Source of the DNA: Alphaproteobacteria bacterium
GTDB taxonomy: Bacteria > Pseudomonadota > Alphaproteobacteria > ATCC43930 > CGMCC-115725
Length of the DNA: 32,136 nt
Reading direction: 5' to 3'
Assembly: GCA_017353855.1 (NCBI GenBank)
Contig: JAFMSA010000002.1
Span: forward strand, 1 to 32,136
The notes below the pieces were generated by a model, which was given only the letters and a program-made list of their open reading frames with translations, had not been told where the DNA came from and ran no database searches. This document shows, one piece after another, positions 18,229 through 28,232 of this stretch; the first letter of the stretch is position 1; each line of letters starts with the position of its first letter. Both the position numbers and the translations under genes were made by a program.

Positions 18229-19731
18229 TCATCGGCGAGCCACTGACACCGCTTCCGGTTTGACGAGCGTAATGCGGACAAAGCGGAACATCAGCAGCGC
18301 GGCGAGCCCGAACGGGATGCAGCAGAACATATACACGGCGGTGACGGCGTCGCCGACCGCTCCGGGCTCGATAGCGTCCCCGAGCCCGGCAATGTTCGCT
18401 ACCACCCCGGCAATCGCCGCCCCGAACGCGGTTCCGATCGAGCGTACCGAGGTCAAGGCGGAGGCGGTGCTGCGATGTTCGTCGGAACCCACGCTGTCCA
18501 TTGCCCGCGCGACGAGGTGTACGTTGTATCCTCCGATACCGATCCCCATCGTGAACGCGCTCAAGGTCATCAGCGTGAGCCCGGGCATCAAAGCCACCGC
18601 CGTCAGACAGGCGAGCCCGGTCGTGGCAATGATCGGCCCGGATAAGAGCGCCAAGCGCTCACGCCTCCCCGACCACCCCGAAACCGTGAAGGTGGCGGCA
18701 GTCCAGCCCATCGAAATGACGATGCTAAGGAAGTTGATCACAATCGGGGACACCCGATGCACGACCTGCAGCAGCAGCGGCAGGAACAAAGTCACCGAGG
18801 TCTGCGTCATCCCGTGCAAAGCGAGAATCCACAGCGCCAGCCCGATCGGCGCACCTAACGCCAGAGCGCGCCGAGGAAAGAGGTTATCGGCGGCCCTCCG
18901 GTCGAGCCGGAAGGTCAGACCGACAAGCGTCACGGCTGCCGCTATCAGCAGGACGCGAACTGATATCCCCGACACCGACCCGCTGGCCGCGACGCACAGC
19001 ACGCCGGCGGCCAGCGTTGCGAACCGAATAAACGGCACTCCGGCAAGCCGGTTGCGTTCGGCCCCGCGGCTGAAACGGTCCGGGATCTTCCAGTAGGCGA
19101 GCGCCGCAAAGACCAGCATCAGCGGCGCCATCATCCAGAACGAACCGCGCCACCATTGCATCTCCGCGAACATACCGCCGACGATAGGTCCACTCAGATG
19201 GCAGGCGGTGAAGGTACCCTGTGAGATCGCAATGATACGGGTACGCAATCGTGAGTCGAACGCGGTGGTGATCAGCGCCATGCCACTTCCCGAGACGAGT
19301 CCCCCGGCCCACCCCTGCACGCCACGCGCGGCGATCAGCGAGCCGATGTTTGGCGCCAAAGCGCAGCACGCCGTACCCAGCGCGAAGACACCGGCGGCGA
19401 GCGTATAGGTGCGCCGCGCACCAAGACGAGACCATAGGGTACCTGTTGAGGCGCCGCCGAGGATTGCACCGATCGTGTAGAGCATCGCCGCCCAGGTGTA
19501 GAAATTCGCCCCACCGATATCGCGGACGATGGTCGGCATTATGATCGCGATGACCAGCATCTGCGTTGCGTTCATCGCGATGCCGCCGATTACCAGCGCC
19601 GAATAAAGGCCGAGGCCGTTCCGGAAAATCTCGCTCCATGAGCCTTTGGCGATAGCCGGATCGATCGTCGTTGCGCGCGCGCCCTGCATGCGATGAAGAT
19701 AGCCGAGGGCGACCATCGTCTGATGGCGCAT
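18229..19731 (-). CDS. MFS transporter (500 aa)
   Basis: Many hydrophobic segments; GSWSEIFRNGLGLYSALVIGGIAMNATQMLVIAIIMPTIVRDIGG..., LWSRLGARRTYTLAAGVFALGTACCALAPN. Confidence 0.92.
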   Translation of the reverse strand: MRHQTMVALGYLHRMQGARATTIDPAIAKGSWSEIFRNGLGLYSALVIGGIAMNATQMLVIAIIMPTIVRDIGGANFYTWAAMLYTIGAILGGASTGTLWSRLGARRTYTLAAGVFALGTACCALAPNIGSLIAARGVQGWAGGLVSGSGMALITTAFDSRLRTRIIAISQGTFTACHLSGPIVGGMFAEMQWWRGSFWMMAPLMLVFAALAYWKIPDRFSRGAERNRLAGVPFIRFATLAAGVLCVAASGSVSGISVRVLLIAAAVTLVGLTFRLDRRAADNLFPRRALALGAPIGLALWILALHGMTQTSVTLFLPLLLQVVHRVSPIVINFLSIVISMGWTAATFTVSGWSGRRERLALLSGPIIATTGLACLTAVALMPGLTLMTLSAFTMGIGIGGYNVHLVARAMDSVGSDEHRSTASALTSVRSIGTAFGAAIAGVVANIAGLGDAIEPGAVGDAVTAVYMFCCIPFGLAALLMFRFVRITLVKPEAVSVARR

Positions 19732-19900
19732 TTTTGGGCATCAGCCGCGCGCCTTTACTCCCCGGGACGAGATCAGAGGGAGCAGGGTAAGCGGGTAAGC
19801 GGTAGGCTGGACAGATCTGGCAAAGGCGTTCTCTAGGCCCGTTCCTGGTCGCGATCCTGCAAAAATCCCAACGCGGCGCGCAGCGCAAGGGAGGACGCGC

Positions 19901-20420
19901 ATGCCTGACGACGACTACACATCATCGTGGATGGCGGTTCCGCTGGCCAACAGGCTCTCCGAGAACCCTGCAGGCGCGGCTCCTGTTGCTGAGGGCGGCC
20001 CGCCCGATGATTCACGACCCTGAGCCGAGCCTCGATGCCGCTCGCGACCCTATGCCACGAGACAAGACCCTCCGCGGATCGGGATCGATAAACCACATGG
20101 TGTACGTGCAGCAATCCGCTCGACTATGACACCTGGGCACAATTCGGGAACCGGGTTGGTCCTAATGAAAGGGCGCTTGTCGTATTTCAAAAGATCGGAC
20201 GCGGCGGACCCTTCGATCTTTCCGCTTTGGGCGACCGCGCAGAACTAGCTGATGCATTTATTTGAGGCCGCAGTGGCCGAGGGGTTCCCGTATTATCTGG
20301 ATTATGACAATGGCAACCAGGAAGGTTTCGGCTACTTCCAAAATGGCCGCCTCTGGTCGCCGGCGCGCCTTTCGATCCGGTGCAGCGTCGCCCAATCTCG
20401 GGCAATACCTCAGAGGAGAG
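19901..20420 (+). pseudogene. GMC family oxidoreductase, N-terminal remnant
   Basis: Across frames: GGAGG + ATG; GGSAGQQ / LANRLSENPAG..., LRGSGSINHMVYV, NPLDYDTWAQFGN, PGWS, PFDLSALGDRA, FEAAVAEGFPYYLDYDNGNQEGFGYFQNGRLWSPAR; stops and frameshifts. Confidence 0.75.
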
Positions 20421-20597
20421 GGTGACACACACGTCCGGCAGGCGCTCACGGATTGATGCCGCTTATTGCGGAGGTCGGCGCCGGCAGCGCCAGCGTCTTT
20501 TTCTGGCGCTGCGGGCGCGATTTTGCCATTGCCCAACTCGTTCGAAAAGCGCGATCCTGGGCGCGGAACCGGCGCCGACTCAGCGAATGTCCACTCA

Positions 20598-21617
20598 ATG
20601 GTAGATTCCCGAAGAATTGGCATTGCATTCTCGGGAGGTGCTAGCCCGTCCGAGATCGTCGACTGTGTGAGGCTTGCCGAAAGCCTTGGTTATGAGTCGG
20701 CATGGGTAGCCGAAGGGCACGGCGGGGATCAATTCGCAGTTCTTGCCGCTTGCGCGGCGCAGACCTCACGCATTCTTTTGGGAACGAGCATCACGAGCGT
20801 CTTCGTCCGCACTGCCCCTACGATCGCCATGGCGGCCTTGACTGTCGACGACCTGTCGGGCGGCCGGTTTATCCTGGGCATCGGGTCCAGTCACAAAGTG
20901 CAAGTCGAAGGCGAGCACGGAGTGCCCTACGCCAAGCCACTGACCCGGGTGCGGGAAACGGTGGAGTTGATACGCCGTTTGGCCCGGGATGGCCGAGTGC
21001 GTTTTCATGGGGAGACGTTCAGCACCGAGAAGTTCGACCTATGGTTTACCCCCCGGCGGCGCGCGCTCCCAATTTATGTGTCGGCCGTGTTCCCAAAAAT
21101 GGCAGTCCTCTGCGGCGAGATCGCTGATGGCATCATACTGACCCGCAGCACTCTACACACGGCCGCCGGGATCAGAAGTCACTTGGCTGAAGGGGCGCTG
21201 CGGGTCGGTCGGCAGCCAGGCGAGGTGACCGTGACATCGCTGCTGCCGATCGCTGTTGGCGACACCCGCCAACAGGCGCTCAATGCGCTGCGCCCCGGCT
21301 TGGCCTTCTATGCGGGCTTCTTTCCGCGCTACAACCGCCTGATCGCCGCACACGGCTTCACTAACGAGGCCGCAGCTATCGCCGCAGCCTGGGCGCGCGG
21401 CGATCAGAACGCTGCCGAGCGGGCCGTTAGCGATGCGCTGATCGATGCCACCAGTATTGCCGGAACGCCGCAACATTGCCGCGAGCGGGTTGAAGCATAT
21501 CGCCGATCCGGGATCGACCTGCCGATTGTGAGCCCATTCGCCCGCGGGCCAGGAGCTAAAGCGAGGTTTGAGATGGCAATCCGAGCCTGCGCACCTTCAC
21601 ACGACAAGGGGCGCTGA
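20598..21617 (+). CDS. LLM class flavin-dependent oxidoreductase
   Basis: MVDSRRIGIAFSGGASPSEIVDCVRLAESLGYESAWVAEGHGGDQFAVLAACAAQTSRILLGTSITSVFVRTAPTIAMAALTVDDLSGGRFILGIGSSHKVQVEGEHG. Confidence 0.93.
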   Translation: MVDSRRIGIAFSGGASPSEIVDCVRLAESLGYESAWVAEGHGGDQFAVLAACAAQTSRILLGTSITSVFVRTAPTIAMAALTVDDLSGGRFILGIGSSHKVQVEGEHGVPYAKPLTRVRETVELIRRLARDGRVRFHGETFSTEKFDLWFTPRRRALPIYVSAVFPKMAVLCGEIADGIILTRSTLHTAAGIRSHLAEGALRVGRQPGEVTVTSLLPIAVGDTRQQALNALRPGLAFYAGFFPRYNRLIAAHGFTNEAAAIAAAWARGDQNAAERAVSDALIDATSIAGTPQHCRERVEAYRRSGIDLPIVSPFARGPGAKARFEMAIRACAPSHDKGR

Positions 21618-21716
21618 GCAGGACCTCAGTGATGCGCGCCTGACAATGCCGGTTTTTTTTAGGCTCTGCTCGCAGATCTGGCGCAGATTACGCGGATCAC
21701 ACTCCGCCGCAGCACT

Positions 21717-22205
21717 GCTTCTGAGCTGTCGCGATTGCATCATGCCCACAACCCCCGTGGGGTAAATAATCGCGAAATCGAGGCCGATTTCGTCGAGCCG
21801 CCGGGCGAGGAGGCACGCGGACAGCGCGGGCGCAAGATCCTTCGTGCTTTTGCACGGACGGCCCCAGCACGCTGCACCGATTCGGCACGATCCCTCGATA
21901 AAGACCGGGCGTAGCGATCCAGTGCCCGTCGGCGTGGATGCCGCCGGTCGGCACCGACAAGGCCCGACGCGCAGCCACCCGCGCCTACCACATCGCCACG
22001 GTCGAGTATCTCCGCCCGTTCGCTGACGTTAACATGGCATTCCTCGAAGGCGGCGCCGGCTGGTCTGCTTCATGTATGAGCGCTTGATCATTGTGGAAAA
22101 GTGCAGGCTCACAGGCTTGGAAGAGTTCGACCCCCCGTAGTACTGGCGCGACGTCTTCGTGACCCCGTTCTATTTCGACTGCGAGGCCGACGAACCCTCG
22201 AACGA
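21717..22205. pseudogene. Amidohydrolase (Amidohydro_2 type), N- and C-terminal parts in opposite orientation
   Basis: Minus (21717-21955): IHADGHWIATPGLYRGIVPNRCSVLGPSVQKHE / LLARRLDEIGLDFAIIYPTGVVGMMQ; plus (21961-22205): ARRAATRAYHIATVEYLRPFAD / NMAFLEGGAGW / MYERL...EEFDPP*YWRDVFVTPFYFDCEADE. Confidence 0.75.
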
Positions 22206-22793
22206 TGCCGCCGGTCAATTTCTCCCTGCCGGGGAAGAATTGCGCGGCTTGCCGCGTCGGCAAACGCTTCCCCCACTGTAGTTCTCTGGGAAGTCCAGCA
22301 GCATGCCACTATCGATATTGCGAACGTTTGGACCTTCAATGCACGCGCCAATCCATTAGGCGCTAGGCTGAATGCGATCTCGGCCAGGATATGATCGAGG
22401 TCGTTCCCGAGGCCTGCGAGATGGTCGAGGACGGGCGGACAAGTGCCGATTTTTCGCGATTTCACCGCCGCGATTGACCGCCAGAACCCTCGTTCCCGCG
22501 TGCTGCCGCAGCTGAGCGGTGCTGCACGAGGCCACTGCGCCGGCGAGGGGCGCCGCCGAACAACGGAGCTACTAAGCTGTGTGGCCTTCGCAGCGCGGCT
22601 TGCGGGGCGTGCGGCGGACTCGCGTCGTCGCACGCAGCAGGCGGATTTTACCGCATTGAGCTGGACCGCCATCCTAGCCGCAGCACACCGTCCGCTTCGG
22701 GGGTAGCGGGCAGCGCGCATTTCTGAAAGATTGTGCTGCACAGACGGAGCCGAGAGGCGGAATCCGATGCAAACATCGTATGGATGATTAGGA

Positions 22794-23546
22794 ATGCGCA
22801 AGCTCGAAGGGAAGGTCGCACTGGTCACCGGATCGGGACGCAATATCGGCCGTGCGACTGCGCTGAGGCTGGCCGGCGAAGGGGCGCATGTCGTGGTCAA
22901 CGCGCGCTCCAATCAGCAAGAGGCTGAGAGCGTAGCGCGTGAGGCCCGGAATCTGGGGGTCAAGGCGCTCCCTATTCTCGCCGACGTCGGCAAAAAGGCC
23001 GATGTCGAGGCGCTGGCCGCCAGGGCGCTGTCCGAGTTCGGCCGGGTCGACATCCTGATCAACAATGCTGCGATCCGGCCGCACAAGCCATTCACTGAAA
23101 CGACCGATGCGGATTGGGAGTTGATCCGGAGTGTGGTTCTTGACGGGCCGCTCTACCTGACGCGCGCCCTGATCGAGCCAATGGTCAGGGATCGCTACGG
23201 GCGCATTCTGTTCTTCGTCGGCGACGGCGCGATTTCCGCTCGCGGCAGTGGTCGCAGTCATTTGTCTGCGGCGAAGATGGGGCTGATCGGCATGGCGCGC
23301 GGACTCGCCTCGGAGCTCGCTCCCCATAACATCCTCGTTAACGTCGTTTCGCCCGGAAGCATCGCGACGCGACGCGACAACCCGGAGTGGTATCAAGGTC
23401 ACCTGCCGAACGCCGCCGGCGTCCCGCTCGGGCGGCAAGGCAGCGTCGATGAGATTGCCGCGACCTGCCTCTTCCTGGTCAGTGAAGATGCCGGGTTCAT
23501 CACCGGACAGACGATCCACGTCAATGGCGGCGCACACTATTACTGA
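22794..23546 (+). CDS. SDR family oxidoreductase
   Basis: ALVTGSGRNIGRATA, NNAAIR, C-terminal GFITGQTIHVNGG. The usual active-site Tyr position reads SHLSAAKMG. Confidence 0.93.
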   Translation: MRKLEGKVALVTGSGRNIGRATALRLAGEGAHVVVNARSNQQEAESVAREARNLGVKALPILADVGKKADVEALAARALSEFGRVDILINNAAIRPHKPFTETTDADWELIRSVVLDGPLYLTRALIEPMVRDRYGRILFFVGDGAISARGSGRSHLSAAKMGLIGMARGLASELAPHNILVNVVSPGSIATRRDNPEWYQGHLPNAAGVPLGRQGSVDEIAATCLFLVSEDAGFITGQTIHVNGGAHYY

Positions 23547-23914
23547 TTTACGGCCTTACGCCTCCAGCGTTCGGCTGGTTCCTCGGCTTCGCAAAACTGG
23601 CGGCTTTGGCCGCGCGAGCCGCGCCGGATCGCTTGCTCCATCTGTTCCAAGGTGCAGAGGCGGAACTCACCGTTCGCCGCCTTGGCAGGCCCCCGATGTA
23701 GCGACCAGCCACCGTATCGCCGAGGATCGATGCGGAAAACGGGCAAGCGACGCGCATCGGCAGACTATCGGTCTCGCCACCCGGCTGACGCTATGCGGCC
23801 GCGAGACGGCCCTCAATCGCGCCAAGCGGCGCCGGCACTGGGTTGTGGGATTACAATCCGGAAAGATGGGCCGCTTGAGCCAAGCGAGCGAGGTCGGCCC
23901 ATCCCACCGGCGTG

Positions 23915-23936
23915 GGTACCGCTGCGGGGCGGTACC
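23915..23936 (-). terminator. Perfect 8-bp stem hairpin just after the VOC gene stop
   Basis: ggtaccgc-tgcggg-gcggtacc; no T tract. Confidence 0.35.
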
Positions 23937-23941
23937 GGTCC

Positions 23942-24298
23942 TCAGACCTTCTCGATCAGCTCCATCTGCGCGCCGTCGGGCGCGGCAACCCAGCACACAT
24001 GCCGCCCGTTGTTGACGCGCTCTTCGAGGATCTGCGCGCCGTTCTTCTTGAAGTTCGCGAGCGTGCCGGCGTAATCGTCGGTTTCGATGGCGATGTGCTC
24101 GATGCCGACATGCTGCTCATGGTTCTGATCGGCGATGATCGTCGTCACATTGAGCTGCACACCGTGCAGGTCGAGCTGGCAGCCGCGGCCGGGAATTTCC
24201 CGTTTCACCGTCGCGCCGAAATTGTCGATGTAGAACTTCGCGACCTTCTGCGGATCCTCTCTGGTCTTGATGTGGACGTGCCCGAGTTGCATGGCCAT
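23942..24298 (-). CDS. VOC family (glyoxalase/dioxygenase-like) protein
   Basis: MAMQLGHVHIKTREDPQKVAKFYIDNFGATVKRE...GIEHIAIETDDYAGTLANFKKNGAQILEERVNNGRHVCWVAAPDGAQMELIEKV. Confidence 0.93.
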   Translation of the reverse strand: MAMQLGHVHIKTREDPQKVAKFYIDNFGATVKREIPGRGCQLDLHGVQLNVTTIIADQNHEQHVGIEHIAIETDDYAGTLANFKKNGAQILEERVNNGRHVCWVAAPDGAQMELIEKV

Positions 24299-25163
24299 GC
24301 CCGTCTCCTCCCGCCGGGATTTACTACGGGGCGCCGAGGCGGCGCCTGCGGCTCACAGCTTGACAGCACGAGCATAGGAACTCAACCGGCAATCGTCCGA
24401 TTTCCGCGGTTTCGAGAGCAGGATTTCGGCCTCGTCGGTCCTGCATCACCGCCTCGGGCAATGCAGGCTTGCCATCCTCGACCTGCGGGACCGCCTGCTG
24501 AGGCGGCCGGTTGGAGATCATTGGCGTGCGCGATGGGACCTTCGGCCCACCAGTCCATCGAGCGGGCGAAGCCGGCCAAGTGGAGCGCCGGTCCTAACAG
24601 ATCCCTGGCAATGTGGGCGCGGCTCAGATGCGGGGTGCGTGCCATGACGAACAGGCGCGGTTGTCGTACATGATGGCAGACCTATTGCTTTTTAGCACGC
24701 GATTCCGGTCTATGGATCATGAAACCCGATGCGACCCGTTGACGCTTGCCGAACGGCAACGGCGATTGGATGGGCGGCCGCGGCGAGGAATGCGCTGATA
24801 ACGCAAGATCTGATGTCTTGTGCTCAAAAGCAATAACCCCCATTGATGAATCAACAGTGGGATTTCGCCCCGCTCCGGCGTCGTAATATCGAGTCGCCGT
24901 CGGACTGGGGCGTCCAGTCGGCTGCTGCGCTTGCGTGCAGTGTCCCGACGCTGATTACCCAGTCTTCATCTTTGATCTTTGCCCGGTCAGTAGATTTAAG
25001 ATTACCCATCTCAAGCCTGTCTAAAGACTTCATGGACGCGGCAGCGTCGCAAGCACATCGCGCACATGCGGGTGTTGTTCGATCAGCGTGTGAAAATTGT
25101 GCAGCGATAAGATAGGCTCTGGGTTTGGGCTCCCCGAACGGATCTGCTCGCCGGATCCCGGGG

Positions 25164-26042
25164 CTAACTCGCCGCAGCGATACCGAGATGCGCCGCGATC
25201 AGCTCATTGACGCGCAGCCGCATCTCCACTTCGGGGAGGTGGCCGCATCGGGCGAGCGTCACCAGCCGAGCCTCCGGGACCACCTTGGCGAGCCGCTCGG
25301 CATTGGCGGCGGCCGGGGTGACCCGGTCCTCCGCACCCTGGATCATCAGCAGCGGCATCGTCAGTCCGCTGCCGAGCGGCGGCATATCGCCGCTCGCGGC
25401 GAAACGGGCGGCCTGCATGAAGCCAGCGGGGTTGGTGGCACGCAACGTCTCCTGCACCAGGGCGACCGTGGTGACCGATACCGTCGATCCAAGCAGTGCC
25501 GCCGCGCGCTCGCCAAAGCCGTAGCCGCCGCGGGCGATCATCCGTGCCCGCGCTTCGAGCCCGTGGACGCGCTCTTCCGGCGGCGTGCCTTCAGCGAGGC
25601 TAGTGCCCGTGAAGACGGCGCGACCGATCCGCCCAGGCTGGCGATCGGCGAAGCACTGCGCCACTCTGGTGCCGAAGGAATTCGCCACGACATCGAAGTC
25701 GGCGATGCCGAGTGCCGTCAGGAAATCATCGAGCGCGTCGGCGTAATCGCGGCCGCTCGGGGTCTCGGCCCGTAAGGCGTCGCTCAAGAGATAACCCGGG
25801 GCATTCCAGGCGACGAGCCGCCAGCGGACGGCAAGGTCAGCGAACTGCCAGCGCCAGTGAAGGGAATTGGCGCCGATGCCGTGCAGCAGCACCACCGGCC
25901 GCCCTTCGGGCGGCCCCGCTTCCATATAGCTGAACCGATCGCCGGTGTAGCGCGGTCTTGATATTGCTCGGATCTCGGCAAAACGCAGCTCGGGGAGCGG
26001 CGGGACCTCCCGCTGGCCCCCTTCCCTCGTAGCTTCGTCCAT
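25164..26042 (-). CDS. Alpha/beta hydrolase
   Basis: VVLLHGIGANSLHWRWQFADLA..., nucleophile elbow VVANSFGTRVAQ, PLLMIQGAEDRVTP, CGHLPEVE. Start at 26042 has GGAGGG upstream. Confidence 0.92.
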   Translation of the reverse strand: MDEATREGGQREVPPLPELRFAEIRAISRPRYTGDRFSYMEAGPPEGRPVVLLHGIGANSLHWRWQFADLAVRWRLVAWNAPGYLLSDALRAETPSGRDYADALDDFLTALGIADFDVVANSFGTRVAQCFADRQPGRIGRAVFTGTSLAEGTPPEERVHGLEARARMIARGGYGFGERAAALLGSTVSVTTVALVQETLRATNPAGFMQAARFAASGDMPPLGSGLTMPLLMIQGAEDRVTPAAANAERLAKVVPEARLVTLARCGHLPEVEMRLRVNELIAAHLGIAAAS

Positions 26043-26089
26043 GATCCCTCCGACAAAGAAAATGACGACGCTCATAGCTCTTCGGGCGA

Positions 26090-26132
26090 CGGCCCCTCAC
26101 CCCAACCCTATCCCCGCGAGCGCAGAGAGGGG
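26090..26132. repeat. Degenerate copy of a common intergenic repeat (ctcaccccaaccct..tccccgcgag..agagaggg type)
   Basis: ggcccctcaccccaaccctatccccgcgagcgcagagagggg, an imperfect palindrome resembling short repeats widely seen between proteobacterial genes. Confidence 0.45.
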
Positions 26133-26429
26133 GGCCCGCGAGGCCGAGGTATGGGGCGAACGCGCCGAATATCGCTGTTCATCGGGACAGAGCCTAGCGA
26201 AAGTCGAAATTTCTCACCCAAACTGTGCGTACCCCTTAATTTGCGCGGGCGCCGCTACGCCGTCGTTGCGCGGCGCTGATCGGACCGCGTGGTGATTTCG
26301 CGCATTAAGCTGCCGGCACGCCGCTGCTTACCTCCATCCGTAGGAATTCCCCTCCGGAATAATAGCCCCAACAGACCGGGGATCGGTTTCCGGGTTCATG
26401 CCGGCTCAGCGGCCAATAGTTACAATCAC

Positions 26430-26570
26430 CAGCGTCCAGGCTGTCGCTGCCGCGGGGCCGGCAACCCCTTCCACCGCCCGATCGGCAGCATGAATGCGAT
26501 GCTCGCATCGTCAGCCAATCGCGCCAGTCCGACGCAATCGGGTCGGCTTCCGAGCGCTTCACACCGTCGT
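26430..26570 (-). pseudogene. Possible LLM oxidoreductase N-terminal scrap
   Basis: Minus strand frame reads CEALGSRPDCVGLARLADDASIAFMLPIGRWKGLPAP, reminiscent of the 'A-x-A-F-x-LP-x-GRWKG' N-terminus of some LLM enzymes. Confidence 0.35.
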
Positions 26571-26771
26571 GACGGCGCGGCCGGAGAAAGCAGTTGGCGC
26601 GGAAAGCAGCTTTAGCCAGTCGGCACTCCCCATAGCGTCGCGCTAACGGTTTTCGAGTTCGACTTTCAAGTCACAGCCGCGAGCTGTTCTTGCCCCGGCT
26701 CGAATCGCCCTCGGTTGTCGGGGATGCGGCCAACGGCTTAAACTGTGGTCGGTAAGAATCGGGGGTGAGGC

Positions 26772-28232
26772 GTGATATCTGATCGCAAATTTCGGGTCGT
26801 CGTCGCCGGCGCGGGGGTTTCGGGCCTATTCATGGCCGAGATGCTCAGGCGTGCTAGCATCGATTTCACCGTCTACGAGAAGGCCGGCGACGTTGGCGGC
26901 ACCTGGAGGGACAACACCTTTCCCGGGCTTTTCGTGGATGTCTTATCACGCCAATACGAATTTCCCTTCCAGCCTAACTACAACTGGTCGCGCAAATATG
27001 CGCCGGCGAGCGAGATCTGGGCCTATGTCAAGAAGGTCGCGGACGACCGCGGACTAACGAAATTCATCCGCTTCAACGAAGAGATCGTCGGGGCGCGGTT
27101 CGCGAACAGTTGCTGGCAAATCGAGACCGCCAAGGGGACCACGGATGTAGCCGATGTTCTCGTTTGCGCCACCGGCTTTCTGCACACGCCGCTGTTTCCG
27201 GACATCGCGGGTCGCGAGACTTTCGCCGGCCCATCGTTCCACTCCGCGCGCTGGGATCACAGTGTTTCATACGATGGCAAGCGCTGGGGCGTCATCGGCA
27301 GCGGTGCCAGCGGCGTGCAGATTACAGAGGCGTTGGCCTGGGCCGGTTGCGATGTCACCCAGTTCATCCGCCGCGCGCAGTGGGTCCATATTCGTGAAAA
27401 TCCGTACTCGACCTGGCGTGAGCGCTTCCGGCTGCGACTGCCAGGCGGCTACCAACGCGAGCAGCGTCGGCTGTGGCAGATGATCAACGAAGGCGATGCC
27501 TGGCGCCTTTATCCCGGACCGCAGCGCGAGGCCATGGAGCGCGAGTACCGGTCCTATCTCGATTATATCAAGGATCCCGAGCTGAAACGGAAGCTCACAC
27601 CCGACTACAATCTCGGCTGCACCCGCATTCCCAAATCGGACAAGAACTATTATGAGGCGGTGCAGCTCCCCAATGCCCATATCGTTAAGGGACGGATCGC
27701 CCGTATTATACCTGACGGCGTCGTCATGGCGGACGGAAGCCATGTCAAGCTCGACGTTCTCGTCTATGCCACGGGCTTCGATGTGCACGCTTATATGCGC
27801 CCGATGAGGGTGACGGGCCTGAACGGCATGACAATCGACGAGGCGTGGAAAGAGACGGTTTATTCTTACGGTGGGATTGCGCTGCCGGGGTTTCCCAACC
27901 TCTTCATGCTCTATGGTCCGTTCGCCCCGGTGAACAATGTACCGGTGCCGTTGGGCCTCGACCAGGAGATTGGCTGTATTATGAGGCTCATTGCGCAGGC
28001 ACGGGCCCGCCGGGCGGCGCTCTCACCGACCGTGGCCGCGACTGAGAAGTTTCTCGCGCGGCTCGACACCGCCTTTCCGGGGACGGTTTGGGTTGGCGGC
28101 TGTAAGAATTGGTATACTGGTGAGCAGCCGACGCCCGTCCTGTGGCCGTTCCCGCAGAGTGAGCACAAAGCGTTCTTCGAGCGGATTTCCCTTGAAGACT
28201 TCCAGTTCATTCCCACCGGACACAGAGGCTGA
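26772..28232 (+). CDS. Flavin-containing / Baeyer-Villiger-type monooxygenase
   Basis: Two Rossmann motifs (VVVAGAGVSGLFMAEML; WGVIGSGASGVQITEAL) flanking FAGPSFHSARWD, which fits the FxGxxxHxxxW(P/D) fingerprint. GTG start. Confidence 0.93.
   Translation: MISDRKFRVVVAGAGVSGLFMAEMLRRASIDFTVYEKAGDVGGTWRDNTFPGLFVDVLSRQYEFPFQPNYNWSRKYAPASEIWAYVKKVADDRGLTKFIRFNEEIVGARFANSCWQIETAKGTTDVADVLVCATGFLHTPLFPDIAGRETFAGPSFHSARWDHSVSYDGKRWGVIGSGASGVQITEALAWAGCDVTQFIRRAQWVHIRENPYSTWRERFRLRLPGGYQREQRRLWQMINEGDAWRLYPGPQREAMEREYRSYLDYIKDPELKRKLTPDYNLGCTRIPKSDKNYYEAVQLPNAHIVKGRIARIIPDGVVMADGSHVKLDVLVYATGFDVHAYMRPMRVTGLNGMTIDEAWKETVYSYGGIALPGFPNLFMLYGPFAPVNNVPVPLGLDQEIGCIMRLIAQARARRAALSPTVAATEKFLARLDTAFPGTVWVGGCKNWYTGEQPTPVLWPFPQSEHKAFFERISLEDFQFIPTGHRG

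Noticed and set aside
18191-19096. 301-aa plus ORF opposite the MFS gene
   Set aside because: Shadow ORF; low-complexity Ala/Arg/Ser composition and no motif.
18884-19888. 334-aa minus ORF overlapping MFS
   Set aside because: Alternate frame of the transporter gene, Arg-rich, no transmembrane pattern.
22109-22912. 267-aa minus ORF
   Set aside because: Overlaps the amidohydrolase remnant and the SDR start; no recognisable domain.
22788-23537. 249-aa minus ORF opposite the SDR
   Set aside because: Antisense shadow of a clear SDR gene.
23540-23746. 68-aa minus ORF (..GGWSLHRGPAKAANGEFRLCTLEQMEQAIRRG..), possibly DUF3551-like
   Set aside because: Similarity is only impressionistic (CTLEQ block); no signal peptide or other support.
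24382-24645. Minus ORF with HIARDLLGPALHLAGFARSMDWWAEGPIAHANDL
   Set aside because: The first part looks protein-like but I could not assign a family, and the C-terminal half looks non-coding.
23912-24673. 253-aa plus ORF
   Set aside because: Antisense to the VOC gene, which has clear motifs.
25125-25775. 216-aa plus ORF
   Set aside because: Antisense to the alpha/beta hydrolase.
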